From Pelagibacterales bacterium SAG-MED50 (lineage in GTDB: Bacteria; Pseudomonadota; Alphaproteobacteria; Pelagibacterales; Pelagibacteraceae): a stretch of DNA of 64,000 bases. The stretch spans positions 1 through 64,000 of the forward strand of contig JACWER010000005.1 of the NCBI GenBank assembly GCA_014653385.1. Reading direction: 5' to 3'. Positions 20,893 to 34,739 of this stretch are shown here, in pieces (position 1 is the first letter of the stretch; the number at the start of each line of letters is the position of its first letter). A program made the translations under genes and the position numbers. The notes beneath the pieces are model-generated. The model was not told the DNA's origin and searched no databases. It was given only the letters and a program-made list of their open reading frames with translations.

Positions 20893-21876
20893 TTGATAAA
20901 ATATTTCTTTAAACGACTGTTTCAGTCCGCTTTGGTGATGCTTGTTGTTGCCTTTGTGTCTTTTTCATTATTTAATTTTGTAGGAGATCCAATAAATAAT
21001 ATGGTTGGTGAAGAAACCTCAGACCAAGATAGAGCTGAACTTAGAAAAACATTGGGGTTAATGGACCCTATTCATGTTCAATTTTCTAGATTTGTAGTTA
21101 ATGCGTCCAAGGGAGAATTTGGTATTTCCTATCAATTAAAAAGACCAGTTTCTGAGTTAATAACAGAGAGATTGCCAGCTACAATTGAGCTTGTTGTGAT
21201 ATCTGCTTTAATAGCACTAATTTCTGGAACATTATTAGGTGTTTATACGGGAATACATAGGAAAGGTTTTTTAAGTGATATGATTTTAGCAATCTCATTA
21301 CTTGGAGTTTCACTTCCCACATTTGTGATTGGTATATTATTTATTTATCTATTTGCAGTCATTTTAGGAGTACTCCCTTCCTTTGGAAGAGGTGAGGTTG
21401 TTGATTTGGGTTTTTGGACTACTGGTTTTTTAACAATATCTGGATTGAAAGCAATTATACTTCCATCAGTAACATTAAGTCTTTTTCAAATGACTTATAT
21501 AATTAGACTTGTAAGAGCTGAGATGATGGAAATTTTACAAACTGATTACATCAAATTTGCTCGAGCAAGAGGAATAAGCGAACAAAGCATAAAATATAAA
21601 CATGCATTAAAAAATGGATTAATTCCTGTAATAACTATAGCGGGAATTAATATTGGCACACTAGTTGCATTTTCAATAATTACAGAAACAGTTTTTCAAT
21701 GGCCAGGAATGGGATTTTTATTTATTCAGGCAGTTCAATTTGTTGATATTCCAATTATGTCAGCTTATTTAGTTTTCATAGCTTTTATTTTTGTAATGAT
21801 AAATTTTATAGTGGATATTTTATATTATTTTATTGATCCAAGAATTAGAGTTAAAGGAGATGTTGAAAGTGGCTGA
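20893..21876 (+). CDS. ABC transporter permease (DppB-like)
   Basis: TTG start; DppB/OppB-type sequence ...ARARGISEQSIKYKHALKNGLIPVITIAGINIGTLVAFSIITETVFQWPGMG. Confidence 0.93.
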   Translation: MIKYFFKRLFQSALVMLVVAFVSFSLFNFVGDPINNMVGEETSDQDRAELRKTLGLMDPIHVQFSRFVVNASKGEFGISYQLKRPVSELITERLPATIELVVISALIALISGTLLGVYTGIHRKGFLSDMILAISLLGVSLPTFVIGILFIYLFAVILGVLPSFGRGEVVDLGFWTTGFLTISGLKAIILPSVTLSLFQMTYIIRLVRAEMMEILQTDYIKFARARGISEQSIKYKHALKNGLIPVITIAGINIGTLVAFSIITETVFQWPGMGFLFIQAVQFVDIPIMSAYLVFIAFIFVMINFIVDILYYFIDPRIRVKGDVESG

Positions 21877-22798
21877 TAATACTTTAAGTACCTGGGGCAG
21901 AATTAAGGATAGTGACATCTATTATAGTTTTAAAAAATCTCCTACGGCTATTGTATCTTCAGTAATCTTATTTTTAATATTCTTTTGTTCTTTTTTTGTG
22001 GAACTTGTAACACCGTATAATCCATTTGATCCATCCTCATTATCTTTAATGGATGCATTTACACCACCATCTTGGACTGAGGATGGGTTATCAAAATTTA
22101 TATTGGGAACTGATGGCCAAGGTAGAGATATGCTTTCTACAATTCTTTATGGGTCAAGAATTTCACTGATAGTTGGTTTTTCTGCAATTATTTTTAGTTT
22201 AATATTAGGAGTAGGCTTAGGATTAACAGCTGGATATTTTGGCGGTAAATATGAAATGATTGTAATGAGATTAACAGATGTTCAATTAACTGTACCGAGT
22301 ATTTTAATGGCTCTTTTAGTTGATGGGATAGCAAGAGGATTAATTTCAAGAGAAATGCATGACGAAATGGCAATTTATGTTTTAATATTTGCTATTGGAA
22401 TTTCAGAATGGCCTCAATTTGCGAGAGTTTCAAGAGCTGCAACATTAGTTGAAAAAAATAAAGACTATGTTTCTGCTTCAACAATAATTGGAGTTTCAAA
22501 TTTAGTCATTATGTTTAAACATATCTTACCAAATATATTAAGACCAATATTAGTAATTGGAACCATTGGACTTGCTCTTGCTATTATTGCTGAGTCTACT
22601 TTAAGTTTTTTAGGTGTTGGTGTACCACCTACTACTCCATCTTTAGGAACATTAATTAGACTAGGAAATGATTTTTTATTTTCAGGGGAATGGTGGATTA
22701 CTTTTTTTCCTGCGATTTTTTTAGTTATATTAGCATTTTCAATTAATTTATTAGGAGATTGGATGAGAGATACGCTTAATCCAAAATTAAATAAATGA
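21833..22798 (+). CDS. ABC transporter permease (DppC-like); true start may be 21860 or 21869
   Basis: LGTDGQGRDMLSTILYGSRISLIVG; overlaps preceding permease. Confidence 0.92.
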   Translation: MIQELELKEMLKVADNTLSTWGRIKDSDIYYSFKKSPTAIVSSVILFLIFFCSFFVELVTPYNPFDPSSLSLMDAFTPPSWTEDGLSKFILGTDGQGRDMLSTILYGSRISLIVGFSAIIFSLILGVGLGLTAGYFGGKYEMIVMRLTDVQLTVPSILMALLVDGIARGLISREMHDEMAIYVLIFAIGISEWPQFARVSRAATLVEKNKDYVSASTIIGVSNLVIMFKHILPNILRPILVIGTIGLALAIIAESTLSFLGVGVPPTTPSLGTLIRLGNDFLFSGEWWITFFPAIFLVILAFSINLLGDWMRDTLNPKLNK

Positions 22799-24477
22799 GT
22801 TTCTTAAAAATAAAAGACTTAAGTGTCGATTACAAAATGAGAAAAGAAACAGTTTATGCGGCTAAGAATGTAAATATTGAAGTAAACAAAGGTGAAATAT
22901 TAGGGTTAGTAGGTGAGTCTGGATCAGGAAAAAGTACAGTTGGAAATGCAATAATTAATTTAATTGATGAGCCAGGCAAAGTTTCAGGTGGTTCGGTAAT
23001 GCTAGGTGATCTTAATATCCACACAGATCCTAACAACGTTATTAAATACCGTGGTAGAAAAATAGGCTTAATATTTCAGGACCCACAAACATCACTAAAC
23101 CCAATACTTACTATAGGTGAGCAGCTAATAGAAACTATTCAAACTCATCTCGATATAAATAAAGACGAGGCAAAAAATAGAGCAATTAATTTATTAAAAG
23201 AAGTTGGAATAAGAGATGCAGAAAATAGATTTGATAATTACCCACATCAATTTTCAGGAGGAATGAGACAAAGGGTTGTGATTTCACTTTCATTATGTTG
23301 TGAACCTGAGCTTTTAATTGCTGATGAACCAACTACAGCTTTAGATGTTTCAATTCAATCACAAATTCTAGATTTAATAAAAAAATTAACTAAAGAACGA
23401 AATTTAGCAGTAATTTTAATAACTCATGATATGGGAGTTATTGCAGAAACAGCTGATCGAGTAGCTGTAATGAGAAGTGGAAATGTAGTTGAAATTGGAA
23501 TTACAAAAGATATTTTAACAAAGCCAAGAGAAACTTACACCAAAAGTTTAGTCAGTTCTGTTCCACCAACAAATAAAAAAATATCAAGATTTGTTATTAT
23601 TGAAAAAGAAAATAATGATAATAAAGAAAACAACTTAAAGATATTAAATAGATGGACTAAAAAAGAAATTATTAAACAAGATTTAATTCAAGTTAAAGAT
23701 TTAAGTAAAAGCTTTGATGATAATTTTTTTACTGAAAGTATAAAAAATTCTGTTATGGCAGTTAATGGTGTATCTTTTAAAGTAAAAGAAGGAGAGTCTT
23801 TTGGATTAGTAGGGGAAAGTGGTAGTGGAAAATCTACAATAGCTAAAATGATTGTAAATTTATTCAAACCATCATCAGGTGAAATTTTTTTTGACAATGT
23901 TTGCATAACAAAGATTAAAAAAAATTCTGAAATGATGAAATTTAGAAAACAAATTCAGATGATATTTCAAGACCCTTATTCATCATTAAATGGAAGACTA
24001 AAAGTAAGAGATATAGTTTCTGAACCTATAAAACTTCATAATCCCTTAATAAGCAAAAATGATTTAGATAGTTATGTTTTTGATCTATTAGAGTCAGTGG
24101 AGCTTACTCAAAATTCAGCAGATCGTTATCCACATGAATTTTCTGGTGGTCAAAGACAAAGAATATCTATTGCAAGAGCGTTAGCTACACAGCCTAGACT
24201 TTTAGTTTGTGATGAACCAACTTCTGCTTTGGATGTAAGTATTCAAGCTCAAATATTAAATTTATTAAAAGATCTTCAGGAGCAACTCAATTTAACTATA
24301 TTATTTATAAGTCACGATTTACCAGTGGTTAGACAAATGTGTGATAGAATTGGGGTATTAAGAGATGGTAAATTATGTGAAGTTTCAAATACTGAGGATT
24401 TATTTCTAAATCCTCAACATGATTACACAAAAGAACTCTTACACTTAATGCCAAAAATTGAGTCAATCTATAACTAA
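22795..24477 (+). CDS. Fused dipeptide-type ABC transporter ATPase (two NBDs)
   Basis: Two Walker A (GESGSGKST) and two signature motifs (FSGGMRQR, FSGGQRQR). Confidence 0.95.
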   Translation: MSFLKIKDLSVDYKMRKETVYAAKNVNIEVNKGEILGLVGESGSGKSTVGNAIINLIDEPGKVSGGSVMLGDLNIHTDPNNVIKYRGRKIGLIFQDPQTSLNPILTIGEQLIETIQTHLDINKDEAKNRAINLLKEVGIRDAENRFDNYPHQFSGGMRQRVVISLSLCCEPELLIADEPTTALDVSIQSQILDLIKKLTKERNLAVILITHDMGVIAETADRVAVMRSGNVVEIGITKDILTKPRETYTKSLVSSVPPTNKKISRFVIIEKENNDNKENNLKILNRWTKKEIIKQDLIQVKDLSKSFDDNFFTESIKNSVMAVNGVSFKVKEGESFGLVGESGSGKSTIAKMIVNLFKPSSGEIFFDNVCITKIKKNSEMMKFRKQIQMIFQDPYSSLNGRLKVRDIVSEPIKLHNPLISKNDLDSYVFDLLESVELTQNSADRYPHEFSGGQRQRISIARALATQPRLLVCDEPTSALDVSIQAQILNLLKDLQEQLNLTILFISHDLPVVRQMCDRIGVLRDGKLCEVSNTEDLFLNPQHDYTKELLHLMPKIESIYN

Positions 24478-24504
24478 AATTAGATGACCTGAAACGGTCG
24501 AATA

Positions 24505-24544
24505 ATAAGAGAAATTTTACAAATTATTTTGCAATCTCTCTTAT
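24505..24544 (+). promoter_or_regulatory. Inverted repeat in leader upstream of leuA
   Basis: ATAAGAGA (24505-24512) / TCTCTTAT (24537-24544), preceded by GACC-TGAAAC-GGTC; no T tract follows. Confidence 0.35.
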
Positions 24545-24578
24545 AGATTGTATTATGGTTTTTCAAAATTATTTAGTT

Positions 24579-27186
<2,608 letters not shown>

Positions 27187-27191
27187 AAATA

Positions 27192-28040
27192 ATGGCTTCA
27201 GGCAGAGATGATTTTGTAATAGCCTTTAGATCTGCAATTTTAAAAAAAAAAGATAAGCAACGATTTTCTCTATTAACTTTATTATTCTTATCTATATTTG
27301 TTCTTATTTTAAGTAGTTTTAATTTAAAGATAATTAATTATATAAAATTTGGAATTAATGAAGTTGTTTACAGATCATCTTATTTGATCTCAATACCTGA
27401 AAATAAAATACAAAAAATCAAACATCAGTTATCAACTCATCTAGAAATATATAATAAATATCAAGATATTAAATCTGAACTGAATATTCTAAAAGAAGAA
27501 AAGTTAACAAATGATTTTTTAAAACTAGAAAATAAAAAATTAAGAAACTTAATTAAAGAAAGTGTTTCGTCAAAAGAGATATTAGCTAAAGTTTTAATTG
27601 ACAAGGAAAGTCCATTTTTAAAATCAATTGTTTTAAATAAAGGCAGTAAAGACAATGTAAAAATTGGAATGGCTATTATGGATGGCTCATATTTGATAGG
27701 TAAAATTATTGAAATAAATTACACAAATTCAAGAGCATTACTTCTCTCAGATCTAAATAGTAAGATTCCAGTGATGTTGTTACCAGATAGAATTCAAGCT
27801 GTAATTTCTGGAACTGGAGAAAATCATGGCATAATTGAGTATACTAAAGAAAAACTAGATAACGAAATTAATGAAAAAGATAGAATAATTTATACATCTG
27901 GGATTGCTGGATTGTTTAAATCTGGAATACCAGTGGGTAGAATGTTTAAAAAATCAAATGGTCGAATTGATTTTTTTTCTAAATTTACTCAATTGGAATA
28001 TGTAAAAATAGTTTCCTTTGATCTGGAGAGCGTGAAGTAA
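27192..28040 (+). CDS. mreC: Rod shape-determining protein MreC
   Basis: N-terminal TM plus LNKGSKDNVKIGMAIMDGSYLIGKI; after mreB. Confidence 0.92.
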   Translation: MASGRDDFVIAFRSAILKKKDKQRFSLLTLLFLSIFVLILSSFNLKIINYIKFGINEVVYRSSYLISIPENKIQKIKHQLSTHLEIYNKYQDIKSELNILKEEKLTNDFLKLENKKLRNLIKESVSSKEILAKVLIDKESPFLKSIVLNKGSKDNVKIGMAIMDGSYLIGKIIEINYTNSRALLLSDLNSKIPVMLLPDRIQAVISGTGENHGIIEYTKEKLDNEINEKDRIIYTSGIAGLFKSGIPVGRMFKKSNGRIDFFSKFTQLEYVKIVSFDLESVK

Positions 28041-28558
28041 TGTCTTCACTTAATAAATCAAGTTTTTCAAAAATACTATTTTCATATTTTCCAACATTAA
28101 TATTATTTCTCTCGGTATTTAATGAACATGATTTTAATTATTTAAAAATAGAATATTTTTCGTTCAACTTTGTATATATTTTAATTTTTTATTGGACCTT
28201 AAGAAGCCCCAATCAACTTGGTTATATATCAATATTTTTAGCTGGCATAATTAATGATGTTATCATGGGACTTCCAATCGGAATAAGTAGCTTGTGTTAT
28301 TTATTAATTTGTTCAGTCACTGCGTATATTAGAAATATAACTTTAATTTATAATTTTATAAATGATTGGATATCAATATTATTTACATTATTATTAATAA
28401 ATTCAATTCAAATATTAATTTTAGATTTGATATTTAATTACAATCTAGATTATCTTTCTTATCTAATTAATTCTGGATTTACATTTTTGTTGTATCCATT
28501 ATTTTATCTTATTTTTAATTATTTAGACCAAAAAATTTTGTTACAACCAAATGATTAA
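28040..28558 (+). CDS. mreD: Rod shape-determining protein MreD
   Basis: Polytopic membrane protein between mreC and mrdA. Confidence 0.8.
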   Translation: MSSLNKSSFSKILFSYFPTLILFLSVFNEHDFNYLKIEYFSFNFVYILIFYWTLRSPNQLGYISIFLAGIINDVIMGLPIGISSLCYLLICSVTAYIRNITLIYNFINDWISILFTLLLINSIQILILDLIFNYNLDYLSYLINSGFTFLLYPLFYLIFNYLDQKILLQPND

Positions 28559-30455
28559 TAATAGTTCAGGCATAAGAAAAACAGATGTAATAAACAGAAG
28601 AATGTTTATAATTGGCGCAGCTAAGTTAATAGTATTCTCTGGAATAGTTGCTCGTTTATTTTCTCTACAAATTAATGATAACAAAAAGTATTTAACTCTT
28701 TCAGATAAAAATAGAATTAGAGAGTGGAAGTTGCCTCCAACTAGGGGAGAAATTGTAGATTACTTTGGAAATATAATTGCTGGAAATTTAAAAGTTTATC
28801 AACTCCATATAATACCTGAACAGGTAGAAAATTTTAATTATTTATTAACAAGGTTAAAAAATCTTTTACAGTTAAGTGATAGAGAAATTTCAAATATTCT
28901 AAAATCAAAGAAAAAATTGAAACCATGGGAAAGTATAATTGTTTCTGAAAACTTAAGCTGGAGTCAATTTTTAAAAATTAATAATTATTTATATGATTTA
29001 GTTGGAGTTAAACCAGTAATGACAATTTCAAGAAATTATCCTTTTAGTGACATCTACACTCATGTTTTAGGATATGTTAGTCAACCAAATGAAAAAGATA
29101 TTTTAGAAAATGAAGTTGTACAACAAAAGTTTGTACCTGGAATGAAAATAGGAAAACTTGGATTAGAAAAAACTTTAGAAAATTATCTAATAGGCACTAA
29201 TGCTATCCAAAGATATGAGGTAAACGCCTATGGAAAGAGAATTAATCAACTTGAGCATCAAAAAGGACAGCAAGGATCTAAAATTAGATTAACTTTAGAT
29301 ACAGAAGTACAAAAATTATCTGCAAAATTATTATTAGATAAAGCAGGATCTATTAGTGTAATGGATATTTATACGGGTGAAATTATAGCAATGCACTCAT
29401 CTCCTTCATATGATCCAAATTCATTTTTATTTGGTATAAGTAAAGATGAATGGGAGCTAATTAGAAATAATCCTTTAAAACCATTAATAAATAAGACTCT
29501 ATCAGGTCTTTATTCTCCAGGCTCCACAATAAAACCAATTGTGGCTTTATCAGCTTTAGAAAATAATATAATTGGCCCTAACTTTAAAGTTAAATGCACA
29601 GGTAAAACAGAACTTTATGGCCAAACATTTCACTGCTGGAAAGAAAAAGGCCATGGTTTTATGAGTTTAAAAAATGCCATGAAGCAATCTTGCGATACAT
29701 ATTTTTATGAAATTGCTCGATTACTAGGAGTTGACCGTCTAAAAATTACAGCAGAAAAGTTTGGTTTAGGTGAGAAGGTATTAGGTGCTTATTTTAAAAA
29801 TGAAAAAAAAGGATTATTCCCAAATACATTTTGGAAAAAAAATAATCTTGGAAAAGGATGGGTATTAGGAGAAACTTTAATTACAGGAATTGGACAAGGA
29901 TACACCCAAACTACACCATTACAGTTATGTTTAATGACAGCTCAAATTGCAAATGGAGGTTATTCAATTAAGCCAAAAATTATTGTTAATAACAATCCAT
30001 TAACTTTTAATGAAGTTAAAAAATCTATTAAAGAACAAAATTTACTAAATATAAATACTAAATTAGTTAAAAACCCAAAAAATTTAAGAATAATTCAAGA
30101 AGCTATGTTTAGTTCCACTAATGAAGTTAGGGGAACTTCGTATAGATCAAGAATTGATGATAAAAAATATCAATTTGCTGGAAAAACAGGCACAGCTCAA
30201 GTTAAAAGAATTAGTAAAAGAGAAAGGGAACTTGATCTTAAAATTGATCAAATTCCATATAATGATAGAGATCACGCTTTGTACATTGCATATGGCCCAT
30301 ATGTTAATCCAAGATATGCATTAAGTATAATTGTAGAGCATGGAGGATCAGGTAGTAAAGCTGCTGCCCCGATAGCTAAAGAACTTTTTAAATTGATAAT
30401 TGATAGAGAGGAACTAAGAGACAAACAGTCAAATTTTGAAGAAATAAATATTTAG
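28551..30455 (+). CDS. mrdA: Penicillin-binding protein 2
   Basis: Transpeptidase motifs SPGSTIKP and KTGTAQ; N-terminal TM. Confidence 0.96.
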   Translation: MINNSSGIRKTDVINRRMFIIGAAKLIVFSGIVARLFSLQINDNKKYLTLSDKNRIREWKLPPTRGEIVDYFGNIIAGNLKVYQLHIIPEQVENFNYLLTRLKNLLQLSDREISNILKSKKKLKPWESIIVSENLSWSQFLKINNYLYDLVGVKPVMTISRNYPFSDIYTHVLGYVSQPNEKDILENEVVQQKFVPGMKIGKLGLEKTLENYLIGTNAIQRYEVNAYGKRINQLEHQKGQQGSKIRLTLDTEVQKLSAKLLLDKAGSISVMDIYTGEIIAMHSSPSYDPNSFLFGISKDEWELIRNNPLKPLINKTLSGLYSPGSTIKPIVALSALENNIIGPNFKVKCTGKTELYGQTFHCWKEKGHGFMSLKNAMKQSCDTYFYEIARLLGVDRLKITAEKFGLGEKVLGAYFKNEKKGLFPNTFWKKNNLGKGWVLGETLITGIGQGYTQTTPLQLCLMTAQIANGGYSIKPKIIVNNNPLTFNEVKKSIKEQNLLNINTKLVKNPKNLRIIQEAMFSSTNEVRGTSYRSRIDDKKYQFAGKTGTAQVKRISKRERELDLKIDQIPYNDRDHALYIAYGPYVNPRYALSIIVEHGGSGSKAAAPIAKELFKLIIDREELRDKQSNFEEINI

Positions 30456-31580
30456 ATGTTTCAGTATAATAAATTAAATTCAGAATTATCTTTTTTTCAA
30501 AAGGTTAAAAAGTTAGATTTTATTCTAATATTTTGTATTATTTTACTTTCCGCTATCAGTTTACTGGTAATGTATTCAACAGATGGTGGAGAGATTCTTT
30601 ACCATACCAAAAGTCATTTTATCAAGCTTTTAACCTTTTTTTCTTTAATGATGGTAATATCATTTTTTAATATAAAACTTTGGCATATTACTTCTTACTT
30701 TATTTATTTTGTTATCATTCTTCTTTTAATTTGGGTGTCTGCATATGGAATAAAAGTTTCAGGATCTCAAAGATGGATAAATTTATACTTTATAGTTTTA
30801 CAGCCTTCAGAACTTATGAAGATAGGTATAATCTTATGTCTTGCTAAATATTATCACAGATTAAAAATTGAAAATGTAAATTCTTTTACAACTATTATTA
30901 TCTCTTTATCAATTATTATAGTCCCAATTATTTTAGTTTTATCTCAACCTGACCTTGGAACATCAATTTTAATAGCTTTGAGTGGGTTAATAGTTCTTTG
31001 GTTAGGTGGAGTAAAAATGAAATATTTTTTTATTTCATTAATTAGCTTTTTGATTTCACTCCCTTTTATTATTTCTTTTTTGAAACCATATCAAAAGATG
31101 AGAATTTTAACATTTTTAGATCCTGATAGGGATCCACTAGGTGCAGGATATCAAATTATCCAATCTAAGATTGCAATTGGATCAGGTGGAATAACAGGCA
31201 AAGGTTTTTTGAAAGGAACACAAAGTTATTTAGAATTTTTACCTGAAAAACATACAGACTTTATTTTTACTTTATTTTCTGAGGAATTTGGTTTTGTTGG
31301 ATCAATTTGTCTTCTGTTAATATATTCAATAATTATTGTTAGAATTATTAGAATAGGAGCTATTTCCAGAAGTAATTTTTCAAAACTTTTTTGTTTTGGA
31401 TTTGCTTTTGCAATATTTGTTTACATTGTGGTAAATTTATCCATGGTATTGGGTTTACTTCCTATAGTTGGATCACCACTACCAATTTTGTCCTTTGGTG
31501 GATCTTCGTTGTTAGCAACTATGATTGGTTTTGGAATAGTTTTAAGTGCAAAAATAAATCATAAGCAAATGATTGCATAA
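30456..31580 (+). CDS. mrdB: Rod shape-determining protein RodA (SEDS)
   Basis: Polytopic; FLPEKHTDFIFTLFSEEFGFVG and GGSSLLATMIGFGI. Confidence 0.96.
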   Translation: MFQYNKLNSELSFFQKVKKLDFILIFCIILLSAISLLVMYSTDGGEILYHTKSHFIKLLTFFSLMMVISFFNIKLWHITSYFIYFVIILLLIWVSAYGIKVSGSQRWINLYFIVLQPSELMKIGIILCLAKYYHRLKIENVNSFTTIIISLSIIIVPIILVLSQPDLGTSILIALSGLIVLWLGGVKMKYFFISLISFLISLPFIISFLKPYQKMRILTFLDPDRDPLGAGYQIIQSKIAIGSGGITGKGFLKGTQSYLEFLPEKHTDFIFTLFSEEFGFVGSICLLLIYSIIIVRIIRIGAISRSNFSKLFCFGFAFAIFVYIVVNLSMVLGLLPIVGSPLPILSFGGSSLLATMIGFGIVLSAKINHKQMIA

Positions 31581-31650
31581 ATATCAGCTTCTTAATTAGT
31601 GTATAATTTGTCACTACCAAATATAAAAATTTTAACTATAAAAAGTTTCT

Positions 31651-32891
31651 GTGAATAATAAAATTAAAGTTGGAATTATAGGTGCTGGAATACAAGGTGT
31701 TTCAAATGCTTTATTTTTACAAAAAAAGGATTCAATGTAACACTCTTTGACCGTGATAACCCTGGTGCACAAGCAGCATCTTATGGAAATGCTGGTCATT
31801 TTTCACCCTATGCCTCAGTTCCTTTAAATCGACCTGATGTTCTAGCAGATATTCCTGCAATGCTATTAAGTTCTTCGGGTCCTCTTGCTTTAAAATGGAA
31901 CTACGTTCCTAAAATGATCCCATGGTTTATGAAATTTATTATGAATTCGACTACAAAGAATATGATGCATACTGCAAAAAATATGCATCAAATTTTAGAC
32001 CTAGCATTACCCGCTTATGATGAATTATTTGATGAAATTGATTTAGAGGATTTAGTTGAAAATAAAGGAATATTATATATTTGGAACGACCAAGACCTAA
32101 AAAGTAGAGAGCTAGAAATTAAAATAAGAGATGAATTGGGAGTTAAACAACAGTTAGTCAGCAAATCTGAAATTCATGATTTGGAACCACATATCAAACC
32201 TTTTTATCACGCGGGTGTTTATTATCCTTATGCAAGGCATGCAAGAAACCCAAAAAAAATTCTTTTAAAACTTTTTGATTTATTTTTAAAAAAAGGTGGG
32301 AAATTTAATAAAGTAAATATCAAAGATATTAATTTTGACAAAGAAAAACCAGTTTTTAAAACTGAAAATCAAAGTTTTATTTTTGATAAAGTTGTAATTG
32401 CATGTGGTGCTTTTTCTAAAAAGTTAACTGACAATCTAGGTGAAAAAATACCATTAGATACTGAAAGAGGTTATCATGTTCATTTTAAAGGATGTGATCA
32501 TTTGTTAAGTAGACCAGTAATATTTTCAAATCGTGGATTTGGAATTACTCCGATGCAACAAGGTTTACGAGTAGTGGGTACTGTTGAATTTGGAGGTTTA
32601 AATAATCCTTTATCTAAATCAAGAATTAAAAATTTAATTGATAATGCCAAATATATGCTTGGCGATTTACCTGAACACGAAGATGAATGGTTAGGCTTTA
32701 GACCATCTTTACCAGATTTTTTGCCTGTTATGGGCCCTTCAAAAAAACATAAAAATGTTTTTTATTGTTTTGGTCACCATCATTTAGGATGGACATTAGG
32801 CCCAATATCTGGAAAGATTGTTTCAGGAATGATTGCAAACGAAAATACTAATTTAGATTTAAAACCTTATAGTTCATTAAGATTTAGTTAG
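31651..32891 (+). CDS. FAD-dependent oxidoreductase (D-amino-acid dehydrogenase DadA-like), interrupted by a 1-nt frameshift in an A7 run at 31721-31727
   Basis: GTG 31651: NNKIKVGIIGAGIQGVSNALFLQ(frameshift)KKGFNVTLFDRDNPGAQAASYGNAGHFSPYASVPLNRPDVLADIPAMLLSSSG..; C-terminal part is ORF 31860-32891. Confidence 0.85.
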
Positions 32892-33794
32892 GTGAGAAAA
32901 GAGACTAACTTTCTAGCTTATGTTTTTTTATTACTAACCGTAACTTTTTGGGCAGGTAACTTTATAGTTGGTAAATTTGCCAGTCTTTATGATGTTCCTC
33001 CATTTTCATTAAATTTTTATCGTTGGTTTTTTGCTTGGTTGATTTTAGCCCCTTTCACTTTACCTGAAATTATTAGAAAAAAAGACTACATAATTAAAAA
33101 TTATAAATTGTTCATAATTCTAGGAGTTACAAGTATTACAATTTTTAATTCAATTGTTTATTATTCTCTTAATTTCACACAAGTTATTAGTGGTGTTTTA
33201 ATGATATCTACAATTCCAGTAATGATAATGTTTTTCTCATCAATTTTAAAAATTGAAAAAACGAATATTTTTCAATTAATAGGAGTAATACTATCATTCA
33301 CTGGAGTTATTATAATTATAACTAAAGCTAATTTTGAAATTTTAAAAAATTTAGATTTTAATAAAGGTGATATTACCATGGTATTAGCTATGTTTTCATG
33401 GGCTCTATATTCCAGTTTGTTAAAAAAACAAAAATATGAAATTTCTCAAATAAGCTTATTACAAGTTTTGATAACATTTGGATTAATTTTTTTAATTCCA
33501 GTTTATTTCATAGAGTATCAAATTGGCTTTAGAATTAAAATTGATACACCATTTATTTTAATTTTATCGTACGTTGTTTTGCTCCCTGGACTAGCTTCAT
33601 TTATATTATGGATTAAAGGTATATCTATGATCGGAGCAAATCGATCTGGAGTATTTTTACATTTGATGCCCATATTCAGTGCCATAATGGCTATGATTTT
33701 TTTTAATGAAAAATTTATGTTTTATCATATCTTAGGGGCCTGTTTCATTATTATAGGAATTTTATTATCGAATAGGAAAGTTCAAAATGCTTAA
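32892..33794 (+). CDS. EamA/DMT-family transporter
   Basis: GTG start, about 10 TM segments, two EamA-like halves. Confidence 0.85.
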   Translation: MRKETNFLAYVFLLLTVTFWAGNFIVGKFASLYDVPPFSLNFYRWFFAWLILAPFTLPEIIRKKDYIIKNYKLFIILGVTSITIFNSIVYYSLNFTQVISGVLMISTIPVMIMFFSSILKIEKTNIFQLIGVILSFTGVIIIITKANFEILKNLDFNKGDITMVLAMFSWALYSSLLKKQKYEISQISLLQVLITFGLIFLIPVYFIEYQIGFRIKIDTPFILILSYVVLLPGLASFILWIKGISMIGANRSGVFLHLMPIFSAIMAMIFFNEKFMFYHILGACFIIIGILLSNRKVQNA

Positions 33795-34737
33795 AGTTGC
33801 AATATTAGATGACTACCAAGATGTTTCAAAAGAGTTTGTAGATTTAAAAAAATTATCCGGAAAATATGAATTTAAAATATTTAGTGAGCCTTTTTTAGAT
33901 GAAGCAGAGGCAATAGAGCAACTGGCTGATTTTGAAGCTTTATTAATTATGCGTGAACGCACACCAATAACAAAAAATTTAATTGATAATTTAAATGATT
34001 TAAAATTTATTATTACGACTGGAATGAGAAATAAATCAATTGATTTAGAAGCTGCAAAAAAAAGAAAAATTATAGTCTGTGGAACCGATATAAATACAAA
34101 TCCAACTCCTGAGCTTACTTGGGCTCTTATTCTGGGTTTAGCTAGAAATTTTAAAGAAGAAATTGATAATATGTATCAAGGTTATTGGCAGACAACTGTT
34201 GGAATAGAACTTAAAGGTAAAATTTTAGGCTTAATAGGCCTTGGTAAGGTGGGCAAACAAGTTGCTAAAATTGGTAAAGCTTTTGGAATGCAAGTTATGG
34301 CTTGGAGTGAAAATCTTAATTTAGATGACTGTAAAGAACTTGATGTTCTTCCTTGTAGTAAAGAAGATTTAATAACCAACTCAGACTTTTTATCAATTCA
34401 TGTACAGGGTGGAGAAAGATATAAAGACTGTATCACCATTAAAGAATTAGATAAAATGAAGAAAACTTCATTTATAATTAATACTTCAAGAGGTACCATT
34501 ATAAATGAAGATGATTTAATTATTGCTCTATCAACCAATGTTATAGCTGGAGCAGGTATTGATGTTTTTGAAAAAGAACCATTGCCAGAAGGAAATAAAC
34601 TAAGATTTTTGCCTAATGCTTTGTTAACTCCACATATTGGATATGTGACTGCAGAAAATTACAGTATTTTTTATACTCAAATGATCGAAGACCTTGAAGC
34701 TTGCGTAAATGAAAAGCCTATTCGTATTATTGAATAG
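33787..34737 (+). CDS. D-isomer-specific 2-hydroxyacid dehydrogenase family protein
   Basis: KGKILGLIGLGKVGKQVAKIGKAFGMQVMAW...FIINTSRGTIINEDDL...TPHIGY. Confidence 0.93.
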   Translation: MLKVAILDDYQDVSKEFVDLKKLSGKYEFKIFSEPFLDEAEAIEQLADFEALLIMRERTPITKNLIDNLNDLKFIITTGMRNKSIDLEAAKKRKIIVCGTDINTNPTPELTWALILGLARNFKEEIDNMYQGYWQTTVGIELKGKILGLIGLGKVGKQVAKIGKAFGMQVMAWSENLNLDDCKELDVLPCSKEDLITNSDFLSIHVQGGERYKDCITIKELDKMKKTSFIINTSRGTIINEDDLIIALSTNVIAGAGIDVFEKEPLPEGNKLRFLPNALLTPHIGYVTAENYSIFYTQMIEDLEACVNEKPIRIIE

Positions 34738-34739
34738 AA

